From contig NZ_JABBGC010000001.1 in assembly GCF_012927205.1 (NCBI RefSeq), positions 434,001 to 498,000 of the forward strand: a stretch of 64,000 bases of DNA, given 5' to 3'. Below the pieces are notes generated by a model. The model worked only from the letters and a program-made list of their open reading frames with translations. It did not search any database and was not told the DNA's origin. A program made the position numbers and the translations under genes. The DNA comes from Chitinophaga fulva (GTDB lineage Bacteria; Bacteroidota; Bacteroidia; Chitinophagales; Chitinophagaceae). Each line of letters opens with the position of its first letter. Position 1 is the stretch's first letter. Of this stretch, positions 8,113 through 15,972 are shown one piece after another.

Positions 8113-10333
8113 ATTTGTGTTTGTTCCATTGTTCCATCAAAAGGCGGGCTATAAGATAGCATACGGTCGATTCAGCGCCCTGGTTCTGATTAACGTTATT
8201 ACGTTCCAGGCCGTCATAACATCCGTAGGTAAGAGGGTTATAGACCAACTGTTTGAGATGATTATTCCCCAGGTACCAGCTGAAGGCGACGCGCATTTTT
8301 TCGAGGTACAAATGGTTTTTAGAGGTATTATAAAAAGTGTCCAAAGCCAACATGGTATAAGCCACTTCGATAGATTGCTCACCTCCCGCTTCACTGGCAG
8401 GAGGCATGTTTTTATGATACCATGTTTTATTGCTGATGACTTTCATATAGCTATCCGTAAATGTTTTGCTACAAAGGAATGCCAGGCTTTCTTCTGCTGT
8501 TTTACGATAGGCGGGTGTTCCTGTTACCTGGTAAGCCATCATCATAGCTTCCGGGAGAACAGCATTACCATAGGTAAGGTAGGATTCAAACCATTTCCAG
8601 TTATCATCCGCCTCCGCCGTATAATACTCCTGCAATCCGGAGGCCAATTTATTGAGCAATTCTATCACCTGTTCAGTTTGCCGGTATTGCAGCGAATAAA
8701 ACAATCCTTTTATGGCAAATGCGATGGCCCTCGGGGAAGAGAGGCTGTCAATCCAGCGCAGGCAAGGCCTGAAGAGGGACAGCAACTCCTGTATCATATC
8801 AAAAGACAACATTCGGTAGCAGGACAGGGCATATCCCAGCGCCCATACCGTACGGCCGTTCGCATCTTCCAGGTTCACTTCTTCGTTCTGGCCGGTGAAA
8901 TTCCCGTCTTTATCCACATAATTCAGGAAGCGTCCGGAGGGTTTACGGCAGCCTGCTATAAAACGGATGTATTTGCGGATCAGGGAATCCGCGAAACTAC
9001 TGGGCTTGATAGTAGTGATATACATGCAGAGCGCAATGAGCGCCCGGGCATTATCATCGAGCGTATATCCGTGAGACGGGTCCGGCACATCATGGCGGGC
9101 GAACTGCAGCATGCCCAGTTCGTCTGTCAGGCGGTCTATATGGTCCAGGTAAGGTGCCGGCAGATTAGGCATGGTCACCTTGTTATCATCCAGCACTTCG
9201 CTGAACATGGCCATGTGCGCAATGGCCACGTTGTCCCAGATAGAGTTACGTGTTTTTTCAATGGCATTGCGGCTCATACGCTGGCGCAGCTCCGGATTGC
9301 CGAGCAGGTTCATGGCAGCTGTCGCCAGTTGCCCTGCATCGTTAAAGTCAATCAGGCAGCCACAAGTTTCGTCCAGCATCTCTTTTGCCTGTACAAAAGC
9401 GGTGGAAATAACCGCGCAACCCGCGCTCATGGCGTATACAAAAGTGCCGCTTACAGCCTGGTGGGGGTCTTTGGAGGTGAAAAGGTAAATATCCGTCAGT
9501 GATAAATAATCCAGTAAGGTATCGAGAGAGAGGTAGCTATTAACAAACCGCACATTTTTTTCCAGGTGATATTCCTTTACCATTTCTTCCAATCGCTCGC
9601 GGTAGCGCTCTCCCTCCCGTGTCAGGATTACCGGGTGGGTCTTCCCTAAAATGAGATAAATGGCATCGGGATATGTTTTGACAATTTCCTTCATGGCCCT
9701 GATACCTGTTTCCAGCCCTTTATTTTCGCTTAACAGCCCGAAGGTGCTGAGTACCAGCTTATCTTCAAGGTCGTATTGTTTTTTGAGGGCTTTCACGTCC
9801 TCAATGATATGGGCATGGGTACCATGCGGAATATGAACGATTTTATCTGCCGGCACCTGGTATACATCGCAAAGCAAATTTACCGACGAGCGGGTCATGG
9901 CGGTTACTTTGGTCGCCAGTGCACCGATAAGGCTTACTACCTTCAGGCATTTCTGGTCCGGGAAAGGCAGTACAGTATGAAAACGGACGATAAAAGGTTT
10001 ATCCAGCAATGATAACATAGCCAGCAGATTATGTCCATATTCGCCGCCATACAGGCCAAATTCATGCTCAAAGCAGAGCAGGTCTATTTTAGGATTATCA
10101 TTGACCTGCTGCGCAAATGCGATACAGCTGTCAATGTTGAAAGGATTTACAGTATAAGTTACTGGTGATTGTTTTTCTGCCCATGGTTTTCCTGACGCTT
10201 CCAGTGCACAGATCTCGATATTCAGTTTTCCGGCGAAACTTTTGTCCAGCGCGTTGATCAGATCTTGCGCAAATGTAGCTATGCCGCACTCACGGGGCGG
10301 AAATGATGATACAAAAAGCAAGTTTTTAGTCAT
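8057..10333 (-). CDS. Glycosyltransferase family 4 fused to an (alpha/alpha) toroid-like domain
   Basis: 758 residues. Residues 1-380 are a GT-B glycosyltransferase: 'SSFPPRECGIATFAQDL' at the N-terminus, 'HIPHGTH', and a C-terminal lobe with 'GLLSENKGLETGIRAM' and 'DIYLFTSKDPHQAVSGTFVYAMSAGCAVI', which binds the nucleotide sugar. Residues about 385-758 are helical with repeated 'YTLDDNARALIAL', 'EDANGRTVWALGYALS' and 'YDGLERNNVNQNQGAES' blocks, resembling six-hairpin glycosidase folds. The donor and acceptor are unknown; a cytoplasmic polysaccharide role is likely. Being co-transcribed with response regulators is unusual and suggests signal-dependent carbohydrate synthesis. Confidence 0.82.
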   Translation of the reverse strand: MTKNLLFVSSFPPRECGIATFAQDLINALDKSFAGKLNIEICALEASGKPWAEKQSPVTYTVNPFNIDSCIAFAQQVNDNPKIDLLCFEHEFGLYGGEYGHNLLAMLSLLDKPFIVRFHTVLPFPDQKCLKVVSLIGALATKVTAMTRSSVNLLCDVYQVPADKIVHIPHGTHAHIIEDVKALKKQYDLEDKLVLSTFGLLSENKGLETGIRAMKEIVKTYPDAIYLILGKTHPVILTREGERYRERLEEMVKEYHLEKNVRFVNSYLSLDTLLDYLSLTDIYLFTSKDPHQAVSGTFVYAMSAGCAVISTAFVQAKEMLDETCGCLIDFNDAGQLATAAMNLLGNPELRQRMSRNAIEKTRNSIWDNVAIAHMAMFSEVLDDNKVTMPNLPAPYLDHIDRLTDELGMLQFARHDVPDPSHGYTLDDNARALIALCMYITTIKPSSFADSLIRKYIRFIAGCRKPSGRFLNYVDKDGNFTGQNEEVNLEDANGRTVWALGYALSCYRMLSFDMIQELLSLFRPCLRWIDSLSSPRAIAFAIKGLFYSLQYRQTEQVIELLNKLASGLQEYYTAEADDNWKWFESYLTYGNAVLPEAMMMAYQVTGTPAYRKTAEESLAFLCSKTFTDSYMKVISNKTWYHKNMPPASEAGGEQSIEVAYTMLALDTFYNTSKNHLYLEKMRVAFSWYLGNNHLKQLVYNPLTYGCYDGLERNNVNQNQGAESTVCYLIARLLMEQWNKHKYVTTKKENREPVRIGFNG

Positions 10334-10913
10334 TGGTCAAAAATTTAAGGCTTTCATTCACTGTGGACCATTGGCTGTCCGGGATGTAGCTTTTCAAATA
10401 TCAATCCAACGCCTGCCTATTGCTTTTTAGCGAATTCATCGAACTAAAACTGTGGAAAATATTCCCCATATGTTTGTTCCATTTTTCCCGATGTGGAAAT
10501 ATTTTTTAGTGTCAATCGTACCCGTTTAGATTTGATTAACATTTTGTATCATTATTTATAATTATAATTGTAAATTATTTGTTATTGACGATGAGATAGC
10601 AATCAACAGACGGTATTATCCGGGAATTTGTTTATACACAAAGCATTTATAGCCGCATAAGAAGAGGGCTTCAGGGAAAAGATTAAAGAAAAGACAGCGC
10701 TTCAATATCAATTAAAACATTGTTAAAAAAACAAAAAATGTATACAATTTTGTTAATTGTCCAAACTTGCTTATTTTTAAATTCATAACCATATCTGACC
10801 AAATTAACCAGAGATTAACACACTCCTTTTTTGACACGTTTTAGTTCTAAGTATTCGGCGATTTAAACAGGATCAAAATCTATCTGTTCATTTATAAAAA
10901 CCTTACCGCGCTT
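10334..10913. other. AT-rich 580-base intergenic region
   Basis: Between divergent genes. It is markedly AT-rich (for example 10540-10590) and contains no convincing reading frame, tRNA or terminator hairpin. It must hold the promoters of the glycosyltransferase and of the 92-residue gene, but I could not pick out boxes with confidence. Confidence 0.4.
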
Positions 10914-11192
10914 ATGCGACATATTGCATGTACCCTCAACGTGGATGGAGTCCCCACTAAAATCAACATCCGGAAAGTAGCCAAAGAAAGAAGATTCCTG
11001 GCAATTGTAGATCAGACAGTAACAGAATACATCATTTCTGACGAAACCAATGAAGTGGAATATTATGAAGGACCAAAATTGGATGACTATCTCTTTGAGA
11101 AAATAGCTGCCCTGATTAAACAGTATTTTCCCAAAGTAAAAGCCATTGTTAAAGTAGGGGAAGATAATTATGAGGACTATGACGACTACTAG
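10914..11192 (+). CDS. Hypothetical 92-residue acidic protein
   Basis: ATG at 10914, no signal peptide or membrane segment. The chain alternates short beta-like segments ('HIACTLNVDGVPTKINIRKV', 'RFLAIVDQTVTEYIISDE') with a helix ('YLFEKIAALIKQYFP') and ends in an acidic Asp/Tyr tail ('EDNYEDYDDY'). I do not recognise a family. The gene stands alone after a 580-base AT-rich gap and converges on gpsA, with its stop codon inside a hairpin. Regular amino-acid composition and clear boundaries support it being real. Confidence 0.65.
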   Translation: MRHIACTLNVDGVPTKINIRKVAKERRFLAIVDQTVTEYIISDETNEVEYYEGPKLDDYLFEKIAALIKQYFPKVKAIVKVGEDNYEDYDDY

Positions 11193-11202
11193 TCGTCAGT
11201 CC
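11174..11202. terminator. Hairpin between convergent genes
   Basis: TGACGAC (11180-11186) pairs with GTCGTCA (11192-11198), extended past a bulge by GGAC/GTCC. The stop codon of the 10914 gene lies in the loop. There is no strong T-run, so this is only terminator-like. Confidence 0.4.
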
Positions 11203-11207
11203 TTGTG

Positions 11208-12236
11208 TCAGATAAATCCTTTTTCGAGAGAGAGAAAGGCTTCAGAAGGATGCACCTGTTGCCACAATACCGCATATACGGCCTGGGCCACAGGCATTAA
11301 CGCCCCTATTCCCTTGTTCATCTCATACATACATTTGCTGGCATAATAACCTTCTGCAATCATATTCAGCTCCAATTGAGCCGCTTTTACAGAATATCCT
11401 TTTCCGATCATATTGCCAAAAGTCCGGTTCCTGCTATGCAGGGAATAACAGGTCACCAGCAGATCACCCAGATAGGCGCTGGCACTGTAATTATGTACTA
11501 CCGGCTCACTGCCCCGCAGCTCTGCCTTCTGTGCTTCATATTGCTCCAGAAAAGCCTGCATCTCCCGGAAACAGTTTGTGATATATACACTCAGAAAATT
11601 ATCGCCATATTCCAGTCCATGCGCAATCCCCGCTCCCAGCGCATAGATGTTTTTCATCACGGCTGCCAGCTGCACACCAATCATATCTGTATTGACGATC
11701 GTCTGCAAATAGCTCCCGGTGAATTTGTCGGCTATCGCTTGTGCCGCTTCCAGATGAACACCGGAGAAAGTAAGATAGGAAAGCTTTTCATTGGCTACTT
11801 CTTCCGCATGACAAGGACCGGTGATGGTAAAATAATGCGCCGGCGGAAGCTGGAAGCGCTCTTCCAGGTACTCATTGATCAACTGGTTGTTGCCTGGTAC
11901 CAATCCTTTAATGGCCGAAATCACCTTTTTGCCTTCCAGTGCTAATGACGGCAACTGGTCCAATACATCCACCAGAAAAGCGGAAGGAACAGCCAGTACA
12001 ATCTCGTCACACGCCGCTACCACAGCACTTACATCGCTACTGAGCGACAGCAGGCTGGTATCAAAATATACAGAAGTCAGGTAATGTTTGTTATGATGAC
12101 GCTGTTGCATATGTCGGATGGTATCTTCATTACGAATCCACCAGTGGATATGCTGTCCATTGTCTGTCAGTATTTTTGCCAATGCAGTAGCCCAACTGCC
12201 ACTGCCGATAATACCAATGCGATTCTCCTTGCTCAC
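11208..12236 (-). CDS. gpsA: Glycerol-3-phosphate dehydrogenase [NAD(P)+]
   Basis: 342 residues from a GTG at 12236, which places 'NRIGIIGSGSWATALAKIL' at the N-terminus as in other GpsA proteins; the frame is open to a further GTG at 12272 and has no ATG. The Rossmann GxGxxA motif, 'ITGPCHAEEV' and 'AAVMKNIYALGAGI' with the catalytic Lys are present. It reduces dihydroxyacetone phosphate to sn-glycerol 3-phosphate for phospholipid synthesis in the cytoplasm. 'YSASAYLGDLLVTCYS' and 'RNRTFG' are the C-terminal substrate-domain motifs. It lies downstream of the efflux operon but is separated from it by a terminator. Confidence 0.93.
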   Translation of the reverse strand: MSKENRIGIIGSGSWATALAKILTDNGQHIHWWIRNEDTIRHMQQRHHNKHYLTSVYFDTSLLSLSSDVSAVVAACDEIVLAVPSAFLVDVLDQLPSLALEGKKVISAIKGLVPGNNQLINEYLEERFQLPPAHYFTITGPCHAEEVANEKLSYLTFSGVHLEAAQAIADKFTGSYLQTIVNTDMIGVQLAAVMKNIYALGAGIAHGLEYGDNFLSVYITNCFREMQAFLEQYEAQKAELRGSEPVVHNYSASAYLGDLLVTCYSLHSRNRTFGNMIGKGYSVKAAQLELNMIAEGYYASKCMYEMNKGIGALMPVAQAVYAVLWQQVHPSEAFLSLEKGFI

Positions 12237-12289
12237 AATGCTAATTTTACGCAAGATAGGAAATCTGCGCACAAAGGCGCTAAAACAAC

Positions 12290-12323
12290 AAAGACGCAGG
12301 GCGTGGGTACGCGCTGCGTCTTT
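12290..12323 (-). terminator. Terminator at the end of the ABC/efflux operon
   Basis: AAAGACGCAG (12290-12299) pairs with CTGCGTCTTT (12314-12323). Read on the minus strand it is followed by TTGTTGTTTTAG. It separates the adaptor gene from gpsA. Confidence 0.65.
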
Positions 12324-12347
12324 GCAACAGAATATTATTTCAGGCTA

Positions 12348-13703
12348 CTATTTCGTTTGCCCTTCAAAAAGTTTGTCTTTAGCCACCACCTTTACTTTTT
12401 TACCGTTGTTCAGGGTGCGGGAAACCGCACTATAAGGGGCACTGATCACCTGATCTCCTTCCTGCAGACCTGCCAGGATCTGGATATAGGAGTCATCCTG
12501 TACGCCGGTTTTTACAGGGACCATTTTCACGGAGTTGTCTTTCTGCAATACAAACACCACTTCATTCATTTCTGACTTGCTCTTGGTGTCGTCTTTTTTC
12601 TTCTCTCCGCTATTCTTGGTGGAATCCGCATCGCGGGTGGTAACGGCATTGATGGGTATCGCCAGCACATTATTTTCATGACGGGTCTGGATATCCACGC
12701 TGGCGCTCATGCCTGGGCGGAAAGGAAATGCTTTGTGATGGGAACTTTTCAGCAGATCAGCATATGATTCCGGCAGGATGCGGATATGCACAATATAGCT
12801 GGTCACCTGTTCAGCCGAAGAAGCTGAGGAGGCAGTAGCTGTGGCAGCGCCCTTGCTGGAGCTGGCGATTTGTGTCACCACGCCTTTAAAACGGCGGCCA
12901 TTGTAAGCATCTACTTCAATGAGGGCTGTATCTCCATATTTCACTTTGGGGACATCGTTTTCTCCAACATCCACCTGTACTTCCATACGGCTCAGGTCTG
13001 CGATGCGCAGCATTTCTGTACCGGTCATCTGGGCAGTACCTACCACACGTTCGCCCTTCTTTACGTTGAGCAGGGAAACGATACCATTCATGGGAGCGGT
13101 AATAGTGGTACGGCCAAGGTTTTTATTCGCTTCTTTCAGGTTGGCCTGTGCGCTTTGCACGCCAAACTTGCTGCTGTTGATTTGCTGCGCCGCCGCGTTA
13201 AAATCGGCCTGAGAAGCGAGGTAGGTCGCTTCACTGGTTTCAAATTCAGAGCGGGAGATTACTTTCTGCGAAAGCAATTCTTTATTACGAAGATAAGCGG
13301 CCTTGTTCTGGTCCAGGCGGGCTTTGTAGGAATTCAGTGCAGCAGCGGTGTTGGCCAGCTGTGCCTGTGACTGACTTACAGAAGCCGTGGCCTTGTCCAC
13401 CATAGAGCCATAAATATCACCGTAAATACGGGCCAGTACCTGGCCTTTGTGAACAGTGTCGCCTTCGAGCACTGTTAGTTCCGTAATCTCACCGGATACG
13501 TCGGAGCTTACTTTTACTTCAATTTCGGGATAAATTTTTCCGCTGGCAGTCACTACCTCGATGATATTCTTCTTTTCCGCCTTGTCTGCGGCTACGTTCA
13601 GCATTTCTTCCTTACCAATAACACCCGAAGCTTTCAAAACAATGAGCAAAATAACAAGTAAACCTAAGCCCGTGAGCCAAAAAAGGGTCTTTTTCTTCTT
13701 CAT
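12348..13703 (-). CDS. MacA-like periplasmic adaptor (membrane fusion protein)
   Basis: 451 residues. An N-terminal membrane anchor (about 5-27) is followed by a lipoyl-like half ('ASGKIYPEIEVKVSSDVSGEI'), a long coiled-coil hairpin rich in Ala/Gln (about 95-190), the second lipoyl half ('ITAPMNGIVSLLNVKKGERV') and beta-barrel and membrane-proximal domains. It should bridge inner-membrane MacB-type permeases to TolC in the periplasm. A Lys/Ser/Asp-rich insert ('KNSGEKKKDDTKSKSE') near residue 362 is unusual. It is the last gene of the minus-strand transport run, 23 bases after the TolC-like gene. Substrate unknown. Confidence 0.88.
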   Translation of the reverse strand: MKKKKTLFWLTGLGLLVILLIVLKASGVIGKEEMLNVAADKAEKKNIIEVVTASGKIYPEIEVKVSSDVSGEITELTVLEGDTVHKGQVLARIYGDIYGSMVDKATASVSQSQAQLANTAAALNSYKARLDQNKAAYLRNKELLSQKVISRSEFETSEATYLASQADFNAAAQQINSSKFGVQSAQANLKEANKNLGRTTITAPMNGIVSLLNVKKGERVVGTAQMTGTEMLRIADLSRMEVQVDVGENDVPKVKYGDTALIEVDAYNGRRFKGVVTQIASSSKGAATATASSASSAEQVTSYIVHIRILPESYADLLKSSHHKAFPFRPGMSASVDIQTRHENNVLAIPINAVTTRDADSTKNSGEKKKDDTKSKSEMNEVVFVLQKDNSVKMVPVKTGVQDDSYIQILAGLQEGDQVISAPYSAVSRTLNNGKKVKVVAKDKLFEGQTK

Positions 13704-13726
13704 AAAGCAGTTTGTTACCTGGCGTC

Positions 13727-15079
13727 CTACAGGGATATTCTCTGGTCCCGGTAAAATTCCAGCAATTTCATTTTGAAAATATAGTCGTACTGTGCCGAGA
13801 CTTTATCAATCTGGGCTTTGAACAATCTGGTTTGCGTTGTGATATAATCAATGGTGTTCATTAATCCAATGTTAAACCGTTTGGTGGCAAAGTCGTACGC
13901 TTTCTGTGCGGCCATTACACCGGTGGCGGAAGCGTTGTATTTCTGCAGAGCGGCCACTGCGTTGGCATGGGCGGTATAGATGTCCTGGCGCAGTTTCTGA
14001 TTGTCCAGGTCGCGGGTCAGCTCCATGTTGTACACATTTACCTTCGCTTTAGAAACGGCTGTCCGTTGTTGGTAACCGTTAAACAGCGGGATTTTCAGAC
14101 TCAGCCCTATATTTTTACCGAAGGTATTATCCAATTGTTTATTAAATGGTATCAGCTTTCCGTCCATACCATAGAAGTTGTTCGCATAGCTGGTGGAAAG
14201 CCCTCCTGTCAGCGCCAGCGAAGGGAATAACTGCCCTACTGCGGACCGGTAAGACCGGTATGCGCCTTTGATCCTGAGTTCATCTGATTTTACCAGCGGA
14301 TAGGAAGTCAGCGCTGCACTATACACCATTTCCGGGGCCATTTCAGCCAGCGGGGTAATAGGCAGAGATGATATATTATCCGGGATTTCCGGTACGAAGG
14401 GTATATCAAAACCCATATTCAGATAAGCCTTCATTTGCAAGATAGCCAAAATTACATCATTCTTGGCGGTCACCAGATTGGTACTGTCCTGTGCCAGTTG
14501 CGCTTCCAGATCTGCCTGGTTGCTCTCGGGAACAGAACCGGCAATAACCAGTTTTCTGGTATTGTCAAGGTTGGACAACGTCTGTTTTACCTGTACCTCA
14601 TTTACTTTTACCTGTTCATTTTTCAGCAGGATCTGCAGAAAAGCTGTTGCAACATTAAAAGCGAGGTCATTACGGGCTTTCTGCAGCAGAAAACCATTGG
14701 ATGCCACGTCGTACCTGTTGGCCGCAATCAGGTTTTGTTTAGAGAACCAGTTAAACAAATCACCATTCATATTAAGCTGTCCGCTGGCGTTGAAAACAGA
14801 CTGATTAATATAGGCGTTATCCGAAATGCTGGCAATACGGCCATCGGAATACCAGGCATTCACGTTGCCGTTAAAACTAGGAATCATACTGAGACGGCTT
14901 TGCTGCAGGGTAAGTTCTGCCAGCCGTTTTTGCACCTCCTGTTGTTTTACAGTGATGCTGTTTTCCATAGCATAATCCACACAACGTTTCAAACTCCACG
15001 TATCCTGCGCCACAGCCGGGGTTATGTTAGCAAAGAAGCAGAAGAGCAGGAAAAATCCTGCGATTTGGGATATTCTCAT
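13727..15079 (-). CDS. TolC-family outer membrane efflux protein
   Basis: 450 residues from ATG 15079; the frame is open further upstream, but this start exposes a clean signal peptide (about 1-24, ending 'FANITPAVAQ'). The mature chain has the duplicated TolC arrangement: 'SLKRCVDYAMENSITVKQ' opens the first repeat and 'LSLKIPLFNGYQQRTAVSKAK' the second, with long helical segments rich in Ala/Gln/Asn and a final 'LMNTIDYITTQTRLFKAQ'. It should trimerise into an outer-membrane channel docked by the adaptors encoded on either side of the operon. It is the only TolC-like protein in the window. Confidence 0.9.
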   Translation of the reverse strand: MRISQIAGFFLLFCFFANITPAVAQDTWSLKRCVDYAMENSITVKQQEVQKRLAELTLQQSRLSMIPSFNGNVNAWYSDGRIASISDNAYINQSVFNASGQLNMNGDLFNWFSKQNLIAANRYDVASNGFLLQKARNDLAFNVATAFLQILLKNEQVKVNEVQVKQTLSNLDNTRKLVIAGSVPESNQADLEAQLAQDSTNLVTAKNDVILAILQMKAYLNMGFDIPFVPEIPDNISSLPITPLAEMAPEMVYSAALTSYPLVKSDELRIKGAYRSYRSAVGQLFPSLALTGGLSTSYANNFYGMDGKLIPFNKQLDNTFGKNIGLSLKIPLFNGYQQRTAVSKAKVNVYNMELTRDLDNQKLRQDIYTAHANAVAALQKYNASATGVMAAQKAYDFATKRFNIGLMNTIDYITTQTRLFKAQIDKVSAQYDYIFKMKLLEFYRDQRISL

Positions 15080-15233
15080 AACATGCCAAAAATATAATAA
15101 ATGTAAGGATAGTTTTCCTCCCTTCTTGATAGAAGGTAAAATTTTGTTAGGTATGGTGTCATACCTAACGCCATGCGTATACAACATAGTCTTTTTTTTG
15201 GAGATTAATACTGATCAAGAACACCATCTGTAA

Positions 15234-15899
15234 TTATCCCTGTATATGTCCGTCCCGGATCTGGATAATCCGGTTTCCATAGGTTGCATTCAGGTCAGAA
15301 TGGGTTACCTGTATGATGGTTATTTTATCCTGTTCATTGAGTTGTTTAAAGAGTTCCATAATAACTTTAGCCTGATCAGAATGGAGGTTACCGGTAGGTT
15401 CATCTGCCAGTATCACCCGTGGCTCGGCAACAATAGCACGGGCTATCCCGACCAGTTGCTGCTGCCCACCGGAAAGCTGATTAGGGAAAAGGTCTTTTTT
15501 AGCGACCATATTAAACCGGTCCAGCACATCCGCCACTTTGCTCTTTCTTTCGGAGCCGGAGAGACTTTTATATAAAAGCGGGGTCTCAATATTTTCATAG
15601 ACGGTCAGTTCGTCAATCAGGTGGTAAGCCTGAAACACAAAACCAATGGCACCGCGGTGTAACTGCGTCCGTTTTTTTTCATTCATTTTATCTACCCGTT
15701 CTCCCTGAAAGAGATATTGCCCGGCAGAAGGTTCTTCCAGCAAACCCAGAATGTGCAGCAATGTGGATTTACCAGATCCGGAAGGTCCCATAATGGACAC
15801 AAATTCACCTTCTTCAATAGTCAGGTCGACGTCTTTCAGGATCTCGTTTTTACCAAATCCTACCGGGTAATGCTTGGATATTTTCTGCAGTTGTATCAT
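15234..15899 (-). CDS. ABC transporter ATPase, MacB/LolD type, with altered D-loop
   Basis: 221 residues from ATG 15899; an upstream in-frame extension would not match the family. Walker A is 'GPSGSGKST', the Q-loop is 'FVFQAYHL', the signature is 'LSGGQQQ', Walker B is 'VILADEP' and the H-loop is 'VTHSD'. Two usually invariant features differ: the signature continues 'LVGIARA' rather than 'RVAIARA', and the D-loop reads 'GNLHSDQ' in place of 'GNLDS'. The second ATPase of this operon (28149) is canonical at both places. It could be a regulatory or asymmetric partner in a heterodimer. It follows five permease genes and precedes tolC. Confidence 0.9.
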   Translation of the reverse strand: MIQLQKISKHYPVGFGKNEILKDVDLTIEEGEFVSIMGPSGSGKSTLLHILGLLEEPSAGQYLFQGERVDKMNEKKRTQLHRGAIGFVFQAYHLIDELTVYENIETPLLYKSLSGSERKSKVADVLDRFNMVAKKDLFPNQLSGGQQQLVGIARAIVAEPRVILADEPTGNLHSDQAKVIMELFKQLNEQDKITIIQVTHSDLNATYGNRIIQIRDGHIQG

Positions 15900-15972
15900 A
15901 ATAGTTTTTTTGAATTTGGACTTGCTTACAATTTTCCGGTAAAGCAATATAAGCTCATTTCACCGGATCTTT

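Noticed and set aside
8117..9502. 461-codon open frame on the plus strand
   Set aside because: It lies wholly antisense to the glycosyltransferase gene, has no domain resemblance and a composition rich in His, Gln and Phe as expected of a shadow frame.
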